Source: Pseudoflavonifractor intestinihominis (GTDB lineage Bacteria > Bacillota > Clostridia > Oscillospirales > Oscillospiraceae). From it: DNA of 18,851 nt. Below are positions 1 to 6,953 of the stretch, piece after piece. Each line of letters opens with the position of its first letter. The first letter of the stretch is position 1. The DNA lies in NCBI RefSeq assembly GCF_040096055.1, contig NZ_JBBMFK010000042.1, forward strand, positions 1 through 18,851, written 5' to 3'. The notes below the pieces were generated by a model. It did no database searches and was not told the origin of the DNA. It saw only the letters and a program-made list of their open reading frames with translations. The position numbers and the translations under genes were made by a program.

Positions 1-38
1 CGATCTCTTTCGGGCAGCGCTCTTCTGATTTTTCTTTT

Positions 39-1532
39 TTAATGGACAAACGTGACGCCGGTAAAGCAGGTCTCCGGGTCTGCCAGCGCCCCGTCCAGCC
101 GCACCTCCACGTGGAGATGAGGGCCGGTGGCCATGCCGGTCTGGCCCACATAGCCCACGTTCTGGCCCTGGGTCACCTGGTCTCCCTCCGCCACCGTATT
201 GGCGGACAGGTGGGCGAAGAGTACCTCCCCGCCGTCCCAACCGATGACCAAATAGTTGCCGTACTCCGCATTAAAGGCGGACTCCAGCACCTGGCCGCTC
301 CGGGGGGCGTACACCGCCGCGCCGCTGTCCGCCTGGATGTCCAGCCCGTCGTGGCTGGTGGTCTCTCCGGTGATGGGGTGCACCCGGGTGCCAAAGGGCA
401 TGGTCACCGTCAGGGTGTCGCCGTCCAGGGGAGACAGCAATTCTTCCGCGTCCGCTCCAACGGGCTTCGTCTGATCCTCTGTGGCCAGCGGCTCCGAGAT
501 GACCAGCATTTCGGGCTGCTCTGTCTCCTCCGCCTGACCGGTCAGGTCGGCGGCGTAGGCCCCGGCCAGCACGCCGCACAGGCACAGCGCCGCCGCCACG
601 CCCACCGCTGCCGCACCGGTCAGCTTTCCTTTGGACTGAAATTTCATAATGGCATACAACCTCTCTTTCAGCTGTTCTCCATCCCTGCTCATGGCAAGGG
701 TCATGTTGTTCTTGGTTGGTCCCGATACAGGCCGGGCCAGGGCAATGAGGGACGCGCCGTAGACTTTGCGGCCGGACTCATCCAGCCGCCGGAGCACCCC
801 CTCGTCGCAGGAGAGTTCACAGGCCCGGCTCAGCTCCCGCCGGAGCACATAGACCAGCGGGTTGAACCAGTGGACGCACACCGCCGCCTCCGCCAGCCAC
901 TTGGAGCACAGGTCCAGGCGACGGTAGTGGGTCAGCTCGTGGAGCAGGGCCGCCCGCAGCACCGCCTCCCCGCTGTTCTCGTCGGGCAGGAGCACCATGG
1001 GCCGGATCAGTCCGGCCTGCATGGGAGAGCGCAGGCCGGGACAGACCAGCAGCCTGGGCGGCCCGGTCACCTCCAGCATACGGCAGGCGTCCCCATAGAC
1101 CGCCTGGACCCGCTCCCCCGCCGGGCGGCTCTCCCGCTCCAGGGCGCGGAGGCAGCGGACATACCGCCACACCGCCCGCAGAGCCAGGGCAACGGCCACC
1201 GTCCCCCACAGGAGTACCAGCAATTCAGGCAGCATGGCCAGCAAATCCGCTCCCGCCCCCTGCCGGTCCGGCCCGGCCAGGGCCATATCCGGAGCCCGCA
1301 GCCACAGTTCGCCGGCCGTCACCTCCTCCGGCAGGGCCTGGGTCAGTCCCTCAGGCAGCCGAATGGCGGGAAAAATAGGCAGGAGCAGCCGTGCCAGGGG
1401 CACCAGCCAGAGGTAGTAGTAACCGCTGTGCCCCAGCCGGTCCCGCACTAGGGGCCGGAGGGCCAGCAGCAGCACAATGAGCACCGACCCGGACAGGGTC
1501 AGGCTGAGCAGGGTGGACAGCGCCCCGCCCAT
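39..1532 (-). CDS. M56 (BlaR1-type) membrane metallopeptidase fused to a C-terminal M23 (LytM) peptidase
   Basis: A 497-residue membrane protein. Hydrophobic segments lie at about residues 13-27, 41-57, 103-121 and 308-328. The M56 zinc site HELTH is at 198-202, with a downstream ACELSCDE (238-244) giving the likely third ligand. After the last membrane segment comes a linker and then an M23 domain (about 370-490) with all expected residues: H394 and D398 (HDGLD), H441 (FAHL), H472 and H474 (HLH). In BlaR1/MecR1 the C-terminal sensor is a penicillin-binding domain outside the cell; here a cell-wall endopeptidase fold takes that place. The ATG at 1532 overlaps the stop of the upstream blaI-like gene (TAATG), so the two are translationally coupled; longer frames upstream run antisensibly through the repressor in another phase and are not used. 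By family analogy the M56 domain cleaves the repressor or a partner on sensing an envelope signal. The ligand, and whether the M23 domain cuts peptidoglycan or only binds it, are inference. Confidence 0.93.
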   Translation of the reverse strand: MGGALSTLLSLTLSGSVLIVLLLALRPLVRDRLGHSGYYYLWLVPLARLLLPIFPAIRLPEGLTQALPEEVTAGELWLRAPDMALAGPDRQGAGADLLAMLPELLVLLWGTVAVALALRAVWRYVRCLRALERESRPAGERVQAVYGDACRMLEVTGPPRLLVCPGLRSPMQAGLIRPMVLLPDENSGEAVLRAALLHELTHYRRLDLCSKWLAEAAVCVHWFNPLVYVLRRELSRACELSCDEGVLRRLDESGRKVYGASLIALARPVSGPTKNNMTLAMSRDGEQLKERLYAIMKFQSKGKLTGAAAVGVAAALCLCGVLAGAYAADLTGQAEETEQPEMLVISEPLATEDQTKPVGADAEELLSPLDGDTLTVTMPFGTRVHPITGETTSHDGLDIQADSGAAVYAPRSGQVLESAFNAEYGNYLVIGWDGGEVLFAHLSANTVAEGDQVTQGQNVGYVGQTGMATGPHLHVEVRLDGALADPETCFTGVTFVH

Positions 1533-1912
1533 TACGCCTTCCCGCCCTTCTCCCAAAAAGCCTTCAGCTCGTCCAGGTCTTCGGCGGTGAGGCAGTCCTG
1601 CTTGAGGAGGGAGGACACCAGCCGCCCGGCGTTGCCGCCGTACACCTTGTTCAGGAAGGACCGGGTCTGCTGGTCGGCGTAGTCCTCCTCCCGCAGAAGG
1701 GCCACATACACATTCAGCCGGCCGTTCTTCTCCACCGCCAGCATCTCCTTCTCCACCAGGCGGGAGAGAAAGGTGAGCACCGTATTGGCCTTCCAGTCCT
1801 TCCCCTGTCCCGCCAGGGCCTCCATCACCTGGGCAAAGCGGGCCCGCCCGCCCCGGCTCCAGACCACCCGCATCAGCTCCAGCTCGGAGTCTGACAGCTG
1901 CCGTTTTTCCAT
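1532..1912 (-). CDS. BlaI/MecI/CopY-family winged-helix repressor
   Basis: A 126-residue protein, the usual length of BlaI/MecI. The N-terminal half is a winged helix (LSDSELELMRVVW at about 6-18, then the recognition-helix region with NTVLTFLSRLVEKEML), and the C-terminal half is the helical dimerisation part. The ATG at 1912 follows a GGAGGG site with normal spacing. It is the first gene of a two-gene unit and its stop overlaps the start of the M56-M23 gene, the standard repressor/sensor-protease arrangement. The promoter upstream contains TACA/TGTA dyads of the kind BlaI proteins bind, so autorepression relieved by the M56 protease is the likely mode of regulation. No beta-lactamase or penicillin-binding protein gene lies in the window, so the regulon beyond this operon is unknown. 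Confidence 0.93.
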   Translation of the reverse strand: MEKRQLSDSELELMRVVWSRGGRARFAQVMEALAGQGKDWKANTVLTFLSRLVEKEMLAVEKNGRLNVYVALLREEDYADQQTRSFLNKVYGGNAGRLVSSLLKQDCLTAEDLDELKAFWEKGGKA

Positions 1913-1934
1913 GGAAATCCCTCCAATATTTCAA

Positions 1935-1984
1935 CTACAACTTGTAGGTGTATTTACATTAACATCTTGTAGGTGAAAAGTCAA
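1935..1984 (-). promoter_or_regulatory. Promoter of the blaI-M56 operon with two BlaI-like operators
   Basis: On the minus strand, TTGACT (1984-1979) and TAATGT (1961-1956) are separated by exactly 17 bases. A first dyad, CTACAAGATGT, sits within the spacer between them; a second, the perfect palindrome CTACAAGTTGTAG (1947-1935), lies just after the -10. Both carry the TACA-n-TGTA core known for BlaI/MecI operators, placed so that a bound dimer would block polymerase. Operator function is inferred from position and motif. Confidence 0.75.
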
Positions 1985-1986
1985 GC

Positions 1987-2019
1987 AAAAAATCCTCTCC
2001 CGGCGGGAGAGGATTTTTT
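1987..2019 (-). terminator. Rho-independent terminator of feoAB
   Basis: A 15-bp perfect stem (1987-2001 with 2005-2019), loop GGC, with the A/T tracts forming the base of the stem, so that the minus transcript ends in a U-run. It begins only three bases from the -35 box of the blaI promoter, insulating the two operons. Confidence 0.9.
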
Positions 2020-2021
2020 GT

Positions 2022-4172
2022 TTATGCCAGCCCCAGCAGCCGGGCGGCGGTGGCCACCAGGAAGCACAGCGCCATGCCGATGGCCGTGGGCAGCGCGAAG
2101 CCCAGCAGGGTCCATTTCCAGCTGCCGCTCTCCTTGCGTATGGTCATGCAGGTGGTGGAGCAGGGCCAGTGGACCAGGGAAAAGAGCATGGTGCACACCG
2201 CCGTCAGCCAGGTCCAGCCATGGTCGGTGAGCAGGGTGCGCAGGGCATCCAGGCTCTCGTAGCCGGTCAGGCTGCCGGTGGCCAGGTAGGCCATGAGCAT
2301 AATGGGGATGACGATCTCGTTAGCGGGAAAGCCCAGGATAAAGGCGGTCAGAATCACGCCGTCCATACCCAGCGCCTTGCCCAGCGGGTCCAGGAAGCCG
2401 GTGCAGTGGGCCAGCAGGCTGGCGCCGCCCACCTGCACGTTGGCCAGCACCCAGATGAGCAGCCCCGCCGGGGCGGCGATCATCACCGCCCGGCCCAGCA
2501 CGAACACCGTCCGGTCCAGCACCGAGCGGACGATCACCTGCCCCACCCTGGGGCGGCGGTAGGGGGGCAGCTCCAGGGTGAAGGAGGAGGGCACGCCCTT
2601 GAGCACCGTGGCCGACAGCAGCCGGGAGACCTGGAAGGTGAGAAACACCCCCAGCACGATCACCCCGGTGAGCAGCAGGGCGGACAACAGCGCCCTCCCC
2701 GGTCCGCCGCCGGTGCCCACAAAAAACATGGTGATGATGGCGATGAGGGTGGGAAAGCGGCCGTTGCAGGGCACAAAGTTGTTGGTCAGCATGGCGATGA
2801 GCCGCTCCCGAGGGGAGTCGATGATACGGCACCCCACCACCCCGGCGGCGTTGCAGCCAAAGCCCATGGCCATGGTGAGGGCCTGCTTGCCGCAGGCTCT
2901 GGCCTTCTGGAAGGCGTGGTCCAGCACAAAGGCCACCCGTGGCAGGTAGCCGAAGTCCTCCAGCAGGGTGAAGATGGGGAAAAAGATGGCCATGGGGGGC
3001 AGCATCACCGACACCACCCAGGCCAGCACCCGGTAGACCCCCAATACCAGCGCCCCGTGGAGCCACTCCGGGGCATTCCAGTATGTAAACAGGTCGGTCA
3101 GCCGGTCCTGGAGCCAGAAGAGGCCGTCGGACAGCAGCTGTGAGGGGTAGTTGGCCCCCTGGATGGTCAGCCAGAACACCCCCGCCAGCAGGGCCAGCAT
3201 CACCGGGATGCCGGTGGCCCGGCTGGTAAAGAGCCGGTCCAGCCTGCGGTCCCGGCGGTTATAGTCCTCCCGGGTGCACTTCACCGCCCCGGCGCACACC
3301 GCCTCGGCGGTCATCACCAGACCGGCGGCCAGCCGGTCCCCCAGGTTCTCCCGACTGATTCCCCGCTCCTCCAGCCATGTCCGGGCCTCTGCCAGCGCAG
3401 CGGCCAGTTCCCCGTCCTCCGCCAGGCGGACGCCCAGCGCCTCCTCCAGCCTGGCCAGCAGGCCCGGCTCCCCCTCCAACAGCCGCAGGGCGGTCCAGCG
3501 GCCGGGGAGCTTCCCCGCCGTCCGCGCCTCCACCAGGGGGAGCAGCTTTTCCACCGCCGTCTCGATGGGACCGGGATACTGCACCTGGATGGGCTGTGGC
3601 GGCTGCTCCGCCGCCACGATTTTCTCCGCCTCATCCAGCAGCTCTTCCAGCCCCTGGTCCCGCCCGGCGCAGGCCCCCACCACGGGCACTCCCAGCCGCT
3701 TCGACAGCTCCTCCAGGTCCACCCGGATGCCCTTCTTGGCCGCCTCGTCCATCAGATTGACGCACACCACCGTGCGGGGCTCCAGCTCCAGGGTCTGAAG
3801 CACCAGGTTCAGGTTGCGCTCCAGACAGGTGGCGTCGCACACCACAACGGCCCCCTCCGCCCCGCCGAAGCACAGGAAGTCCCGGGCCACCTCCTCCTCG
3901 GCGGAGTGGGCCATGAGGGAGTAAGTACCCGGCAGGTCCACCAGCACATAGCCCCGCCCCCGGTGCTCGCACCGGCCCTGGGCGCTACCCACCGTCTTGC
4001 CCGGCCAGTTGCCCGTGTGCTGGTGCATGCCGGTCAGGCTGTTGAACACGGTGGATTTGCCCACGTTGGGGTTGCCCGCCAGGGCGATGACCCTGTCGTC
4101 CGGCCGGAGCTTTTGGATGTCCAGTCCACGGTCCACCGCCGCCGCGCCGGTGGACGCCCCCGTCAGGCCCAC
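2022..4172 (-). CDS. feoB: Ferrous iron transporter FeoB
   Basis: A 716-residue inner-membrane Fe2+ permease with an N-terminal G-protein domain. G1 is GNPNVGKST (33-41), G3 DLPG (79-82) and G4 NLMD (139-142). A helical GDI-like spacer follows (about 190-310), then the membrane part from about 320 to the C-terminus with two related halves. The permease signature regions read GFGCNAAG (437-444) and PCNGRFP (468-474), not the GCNVPA and SCSARLP seen in the E. coli type, so this belongs to a different FeoB subgroup. The start is a GTG at 4172 with GGGGAGG upstream; it lies 10 bases inside feoA, so translation is coupled. Together with FeoA it imports Fe2+ under reducing, anaerobic conditions. 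No FeoC is present. Substrate is assumed to be Fe2+ from family; the signature differences leave some room for another divalent metal. Confidence 0.96.
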   Translation of the reverse strand: MGLTGASTGAAAVDRGLDIQKLRPDDRVIALAGNPNVGKSTVFNSLTGMHQHTGNWPGKTVGSAQGRCEHRGRGYVLVDLPGTYSLMAHSAEEEVARDFLCFGGAEGAVVVCDATCLERNLNLVLQTLELEPRTVVCVNLMDEAAKKGIRVDLEELSKRLGVPVVGACAGRDQGLEELLDEAEKIVAAEQPPQPIQVQYPGPIETAVEKLLPLVEARTAGKLPGRWTALRLLEGEPGLLARLEEALGVRLAEDGELAAALAEARTWLEERGISRENLGDRLAAGLVMTAEAVCAGAVKCTREDYNRRDRRLDRLFTSRATGIPVMLALLAGVFWLTIQGANYPSQLLSDGLFWLQDRLTDLFTYWNAPEWLHGALVLGVYRVLAWVVSVMLPPMAIFFPIFTLLEDFGYLPRVAFVLDHAFQKARACGKQALTMAMGFGCNAAGVVGCRIIDSPRERLIAMLTNNFVPCNGRFPTLIAIITMFFVGTGGGPGRALLSALLLTGVIVLGVFLTFQVSRLLSATVLKGVPSSFTLELPPYRRPRVGQVIVRSVLDRTVFVLGRAVMIAAPAGLLIWVLANVQVGGASLLAHCTGFLDPLGKALGMDGVILTAFILGFPANEIVIPIMLMAYLATGSLTGYESLDALRTLLTDHGWTWLTAVCTMLFSLVHWPCSTTCMTIRKESGSWKWTLLGFALPTAIGMALCFLVATAARLLGLA

Positions 4173-4444
4173 TGGGACCCCTCCCCGGCCAGTACCGGGC
4201 AGGGCTCAGCGGCAGGTTCCACCCGGATGCCTTCGGCGTCCCGCCCCCGCAGGGCCACCACCGCCCCCCGGATGAGGTAGGCCGACGGGTCCCCCGCCGG
4301 GCTGGCGGCCACGCAGGTCACCCGGGTGCCGGGGATGAGGCCCATATCCATCAGGCGGCGGCGCATGGCCCGCTCGCCCGCCACCTCCGCCACCCGGGCG
4401 CTCGTGCCCACCCCCAGGCCGCAGAGGGAAATCAATTCGCTCAT
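4163..4444 (-). CDS. feoA: Ferrous iron transport accessory protein FeoA
   Basis: A 93-residue SH3-like cytosolic protein. The FeoA pattern is visible: MSELISLCGLGVG at the start, then RRRLMDMGLIPGT (about 29-41) and a final beta-strand region (LIRGAVVALRGRDAEGIRV). It is the first gene of the feoAB unit; its 3' end overlaps feoB by 10 bases. The ATG at 4444 is preceded by a GGAGCG site; a longer frame to 4597 reads back over the divergent NlpC/P60 gene start and has no support. I see no convincing promoter or Fur box in the 102 bases before it, apart from a GC-rich hairpin at 4475-4492. Confidence 0.92.
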   Translation of the reverse strand: MSELISLCGLGVGTSARVAEVAGERAMRRRLMDMGLIPGTRVTCVAASPAGDPSAYLIRGAVVALRGRDAEGIRVEPAAEPCPVLAGEGSQWA

Positions 4445-4474
4445 ATTGGAACGCTCCTCACATAACATGTAGGC

Positions 4475-4492
4475 GGGGGATGGTTCTCCCCC
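4475..4492. other. Short GC hairpin in the feoA / NlpC-P60 divergent gap
   Basis: GGGGGA (4475-4480) and TCCCCC (4487-4492) form a perfect six-pair stem with a six-base loop. It would lie in the leader of feoA if transcription begins beyond it. No T-run follows in either direction, so it is not a simple terminator. Confidence 0.4.
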
Positions 4493-4546
4493 ATCTATCC
4501 TATTGAGCCGCCCCCCCAGTGGTGACGGCGTGAGGAGGGACCGGCA

Positions 4547-5230
4547 GTGAGACGTCCATATCCGCCCCGGCGGAGAATCCGGCGCAGGCGGCACCATTCC
4601 GGCGGATGGGGCCGCATTCTTCGCTTTCTGGGTGTGGCCCTGCTGCTGTGCGGCCTGCTGCTCCCATTTTTGCCCTGTGGAAGCAGCCCGCCGGAGGAGG
4701 TAGCCCCCGCCCCCTCCCTCTTTCTGCCGGAGGATTTATCCCCCTTGCGGCGGGCCATGGTGGAAAACGCCGCCGCCCTGACGGGCAAAGTGGGCTACTT
4801 CTGGGGTGGGAAATCGGTCTGTCTGGGCTGGGACAGCCGCTGGGGCGTGCCAGCCCTGGTCACCGCCGACGGGAGCGATACCACCGGCACCCTGGTCCCC
4901 TTCGGCCTGGACTGCTCCGGGCTGGTGACCTGGGCGGCGGTCAACGCCGCAGGGGACGCCGGGGCTCTCTCCGCCATCGGCAACGGCGTCCGGGACCAGT
5001 ACTCCCGCTGCACGCCGGTGGTCTGGGCAGAGGCCCAGCCCGGGGACCTGGCCTTTTTCCCCGACCTGAGCCACGTGGGCATCGTGGTGGGCACCACGGA
5101 AGCGGGCACTCTGGAGATCATCCACTGTTCCAGGACTCTGGGCGGCGTGGTCCGGTCCCCCGACGGGGCGGGCACCGGCTTTGCCCTCATCGGCCGCCCG
5201 GCGTTCTATGAGCTCTACGGAGAGACATAA
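4547..5230 (+). CDS. Membrane-anchored NlpC/P60 family cell-wall endopeptidase
   Basis: A 227-residue protein: a very basic N-terminus (Arg-rich, 2-15), one membrane segment at about 23-43, a Pro-rich linker, then an NlpC/P60 domain from about 65 to the end. The catalytic Cys is C123 in LDCSGLVTWA, the His is H176 in SHVGIVVG, and H193 (IIHCS) is the likely third residue. The GTG start at 4547 has AGGAGGGA six bases upstream, which decides the start. The family cleaves peptide stems of peptidoglycan, typically D-Glu to diamino acid bonds. C44 follows a hydrophobic stretch but the preceding FLP is a poor lipobox, so a membrane anchor is more likely than a lipoprotein. There is no added SH3 or LysM binding domain. 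It is transcribed divergently from feoA and alone. Confidence 0.9.
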   Translation: MRRPYPPRRRIRRRRHHSGGWGRILRFLGVALLLCGLLLPFLPCGSSPPEEVAPAPSLFLPEDLSPLRRAMVENAAALTGKVGYFWGGKSVCLGWDSRWGVPALVTADGSDTTGTLVPFGLDCSGLVTWAAVNAAGDAGALSAIGNGVRDQYSRCTPVVWAEAQPGDLAFFPDLSHVGIVVGTTEAGTLEIIHCSRTLGGVVRSPDGAGTGFALIGRPAFYELYGET

Positions 5231-5272
5231 AAAACCGCAGGAACGGAGTTTTTTCTCCGATCCTGCGGTTTT
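5231..5272. terminator. Bidirectional terminator between the NlpC/P60 gene and the Hpt gene
   Basis: An outer 12-bp stem (5231-5242 with 5261-5272) encloses a second 5-bp stem (5244-5248 with 5255-5259). A-tracts on one side and T-tracts on the other give a U-run for both convergent transcripts. Confidence 0.9.
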
Positions 5273-5288
5273 TATGCCTTTATCCCGG

Positions 5289-5645
5289 TCAGCCCAGCGC
5301 CAAAATGGCCTCCACCGTCCGGTTGTAGTCCTCGGTGAGCTGGGGCATCATGGCGGCGGCGGCAGCCCAGTCCCCGGCCCGCATCAGGGCCACCTGCCGG
5401 TCAAAGCCGGTGAACAGAGGCTTGATGGACAGATTGCCGCACAGGCCCTTCAGGGTGTGGGCGGCGTTGACCGCCCCCTCCTGGTCGCCTGCCGCCAGAG
5501 CCGCGGCAAGGGCGGAGAACCCCGGGTCCGCGGGGAATTTCTTCAAAAAGCGGGTCAGCATGGCCTCGCTGCCCATAAAGCGCTCCAGGGCCTCGTCCAC
5601 ATCGATCCCGGCGGCGGCCAGACCCGCTCGGATGCGGTCATCCAT
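5289..5645 (-). CDS. Histidine phosphotransfer (Hpt) domain protein
   Basis: A 118-residue stand-alone Hpt protein. The phosphorylatable histidine is H63 in the motif AAHTLKGLCGNLSI (61-74), the classic HxLKG signature; the rest is alpha-helical as expected of the four-helix bundle. Its ATG at 5645 lies inside the 3' end of the HD-GYP regulator gene (8-base overlap), with a GGAGGAG site upstream, so the two are co-transcribed and coupled. Hpt proteins pass phosphate between the receiver of a hybrid kinase and a final response regulator; here the adjacent receiver-HD-GYP protein is the obvious partner. No histidine kinase is present in the window, so the phosphate source is unknown. Confidence 0.92.
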   Translation of the reverse strand: MDDRIRAGLAAAGIDVDEALERFMGSEAMLTRFLKKFPADPGFSALAAALAAGDQEGAVNAAHTLKGLCGNLSIKPLFTGFDRQVALMRAGDWAAAAAMMPQLTEDYNRTVEAILALG

Positions 5646-6747
5646 CCTTCTTCTCCTCCTTTGTCTGATACAGACATCTCAGATCCCGCTCTACCTGGAA
5701 GAAGCACGCCAGCAATTCGGGATTGAAGGTGCCGCACTCCCCGTCCCGGATCATGCGCAGGGCCTCCTCCCGGGCAAAGGCGTCCTTGTACACCCGCTTG
5801 CTGACCAGGGCATCGTACACGTCGGCCAGGGACACGATCTGGGCCCAGACGGAGATCTCGTCCCCCTTCAGGCCGTCGGGGTAGCCCCGGCCGTCCCAGC
5901 GCTCGTGGTGGTGGCGGGCGATGTCGCAGGCGTAGCGGTAGGCACCCAGCTCCCGCATCTGGGGGATGCGCTCCAGCAGCCGGGCGCCCTGAACGGTGTG
6001 GGTCTTCATGATCTCAAACTCCTCGGCCGTCAGGCGGCCGGGCTTGTTGAGGATGGCGTCGGGGATAGCGATCTTGCCCACGTCGTGCATGATGGCGGCC
6101 AGGGCGATGGCGTCGATGTCCTCCGGCGACAGGCCGTTCCCCAGCTCGGTGTGCTCCAGCATATACTTGGTGATATCGTGGATGCGGCGGACGTGCTCCC
6201 CCGACTCGCCGTTGCGAAACTCGATGGCAGTGGACAGGGACTCGATCATGCCCCGGCTGAGGCCGATGATCTGCTCGGCCTGCCTGAGCAGGGCGGACTG
6301 CTGCCGCTCCACCACGTTGCCCAGCCGCTTTCTGGCCCGGAACAGCTCCACCACCGAGTTGACCCGCCGTTCCACCATATAGGGGATGACCGGCTTGCTG
6401 ATCACGTCCATGACGCCCAGCTGGTAGGCCTCCCGCATGGTGTCGCCGCTGGCCTCGGCGGTGATGAGGAACACGGGAATCTGGCCCAGAAACCCGTCCT
6501 CCGCCAGCACCCGCAGCACCTGGATGCCGTTCATCTCCGGCATGACCACGTCCAGCAGCACCGCGCACAGCCGGTCCCGCAGACTCAGCGCCGCCTCCAG
6601 GCCCACTCTGCCGTTCTCCCGCTGTTCGATGGCGTAAAATGGTGAAAAAATGTTCTCCAGAATGGCCCGGTTCATCTCGTCGTCGTCCACGATCAGCAGC
6701 GTGTCCGGCTCCTGGTGGGCATTCCGGCCCCGGCAGTCAAGCTCCAT
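5638..6747 (-). CDS. Response regulator with HD-GYP cyclic-di-GMP phosphodiesterase domain
   Basis: A 369-residue RpfG-like protein. The receiver domain (about 15-130) has the acidic pair D21/D22, phospho-acceptor D66 and the conserved K118. A helical linker (130-170) leads to the HD-GYP domain (about 165-350), with HDVGK (221-225) and HHERWDGRGYP (280-290) both intact, so an active phosphodiesterase hydrolysing cyclic-di-GMP is expected. The ATG at 6747 is chosen because GAGGAGAAAG lies just upstream and the -10/-35 elements are correctly placed beyond it; an in-frame start at 6804 has no such site and would fall within the structured leader. It forms an operon with the overlapping Hpt gene. 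The phenotype controlled is unknown; no diguanylate cyclase or motility gene lies nearby. Confidence 0.94.
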   Translation of the reverse strand: MELDCRGRNAHQEPDTLLIVDDDEMNRAILENIFSPFYAIEQRENGRVGLEAALSLRDRLCAVLLDVVMPEMNGIQVLRVLAEDGFLGQIPVFLITAEASGDTMREAYQLGVMDVISKPVIPYMVERRVNSVVELFRARKRLGNVVERQQSALLRQAEQIIGLSRGMIESLSTAIEFRNGESGEHVRRIHDITKYMLEHTELGNGLSPEDIDAIALAAIMHDVGKIAIPDAILNKPGRLTAEEFEIMKTHTVQGARLLERIPQMRELGAYRYACDIARHHHERWDGRGYPDGLKGDEISVWAQIVSLADVYDALVSKRVYKDAFAREEALRMIRDGECGTFNPELLACFFQVERDLRCLYQTKEEKKDG

Positions 6748-6772
6748 ACTCTTTCTCCTCGCGTACAGGAAT

Positions 6773-6822
6773 GGATACGGCCGGAACCTCCGGCCTGGCC
6801 CCACAAGCCCTGTTCCGTATCC
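6773..6822 (-). other. Nested stem-loop in the 5' leader of the HD-GYP gene
   Basis: GGATACGG (6773-6780) pairs perfectly with CCGTATCC (6815-6822); inside it, GGCCGGA (6779-6785) pairs with TCCGGCC (6789-6795), sharing two bases with the outer stem, so the two stems partly exclude each other. It lies between the promoter (6847-6875) and the ribosome binding site. No known riboswitch core, including those for cyclic-di-GMP, was recognised by eye. Confidence 0.45.
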
Positions 6823-6846
6823 CTTTTCTATTCTCTTATGGTATTT

Positions 6847-6875
6847 ATTATAAAATAGCTTTCCCTCAATTGCAA
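6847..6875 (-). promoter_or_regulatory. Promoter of the HD-GYP / Hpt operon
   Basis: On the minus strand TTGCAA (6875-6870) is followed after exactly 17 bases by a consensus TATAAT (6852-6847). It implies a leader of roughly 90 bases containing the nested stem at 6773-6822. Confidence 0.75.
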
Positions 6876-6880
6876 CTCTT

Positions 6881-6925
6881 CACGTTTCGAAAGAAACGTG
6901 TGCGGAACGGCCTGGCCGTCCCGCA
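6881..6925. other. Two back-to-back hairpins after the Sel1-repeat gene
   Basis: CACGTTTC (6881-6888) pairs with GAAACGTG (6893-6900), a perfect 8-bp stem. Directly adjoining it, TGCGG-ACGGCC pairs with GGCCGT-CCGCA (6901-6925), 11 pairs with one mismatch and a one-base centre. They sit between the Sel1-repeat stop codon and the HD-GYP promoter. They probably end the Sel1 transcript, but there is no U-run, so they are not canonical intrinsic terminators; a protein-binding or RNA-protecting role is possible. Confidence 0.45.
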
Positions 6926-6953
6926 TACGTCGGTGTTCTTCTATAGTTCCCTC

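Noticed and set aside
42..1451. A 469-codon plus-strand frame opposite the M56-M23 gene
   Set aside because: The translation is Gln/His/Arg-rich without any domain; the opposite strand has two complete peptidase domains.
2022..4444. A FeoC-like third gene or FeoA fused to FeoB
   Set aside because: FeoA and FeoB are separate overlapping frames, and no short winged-helix frame lies on either side of the operon.
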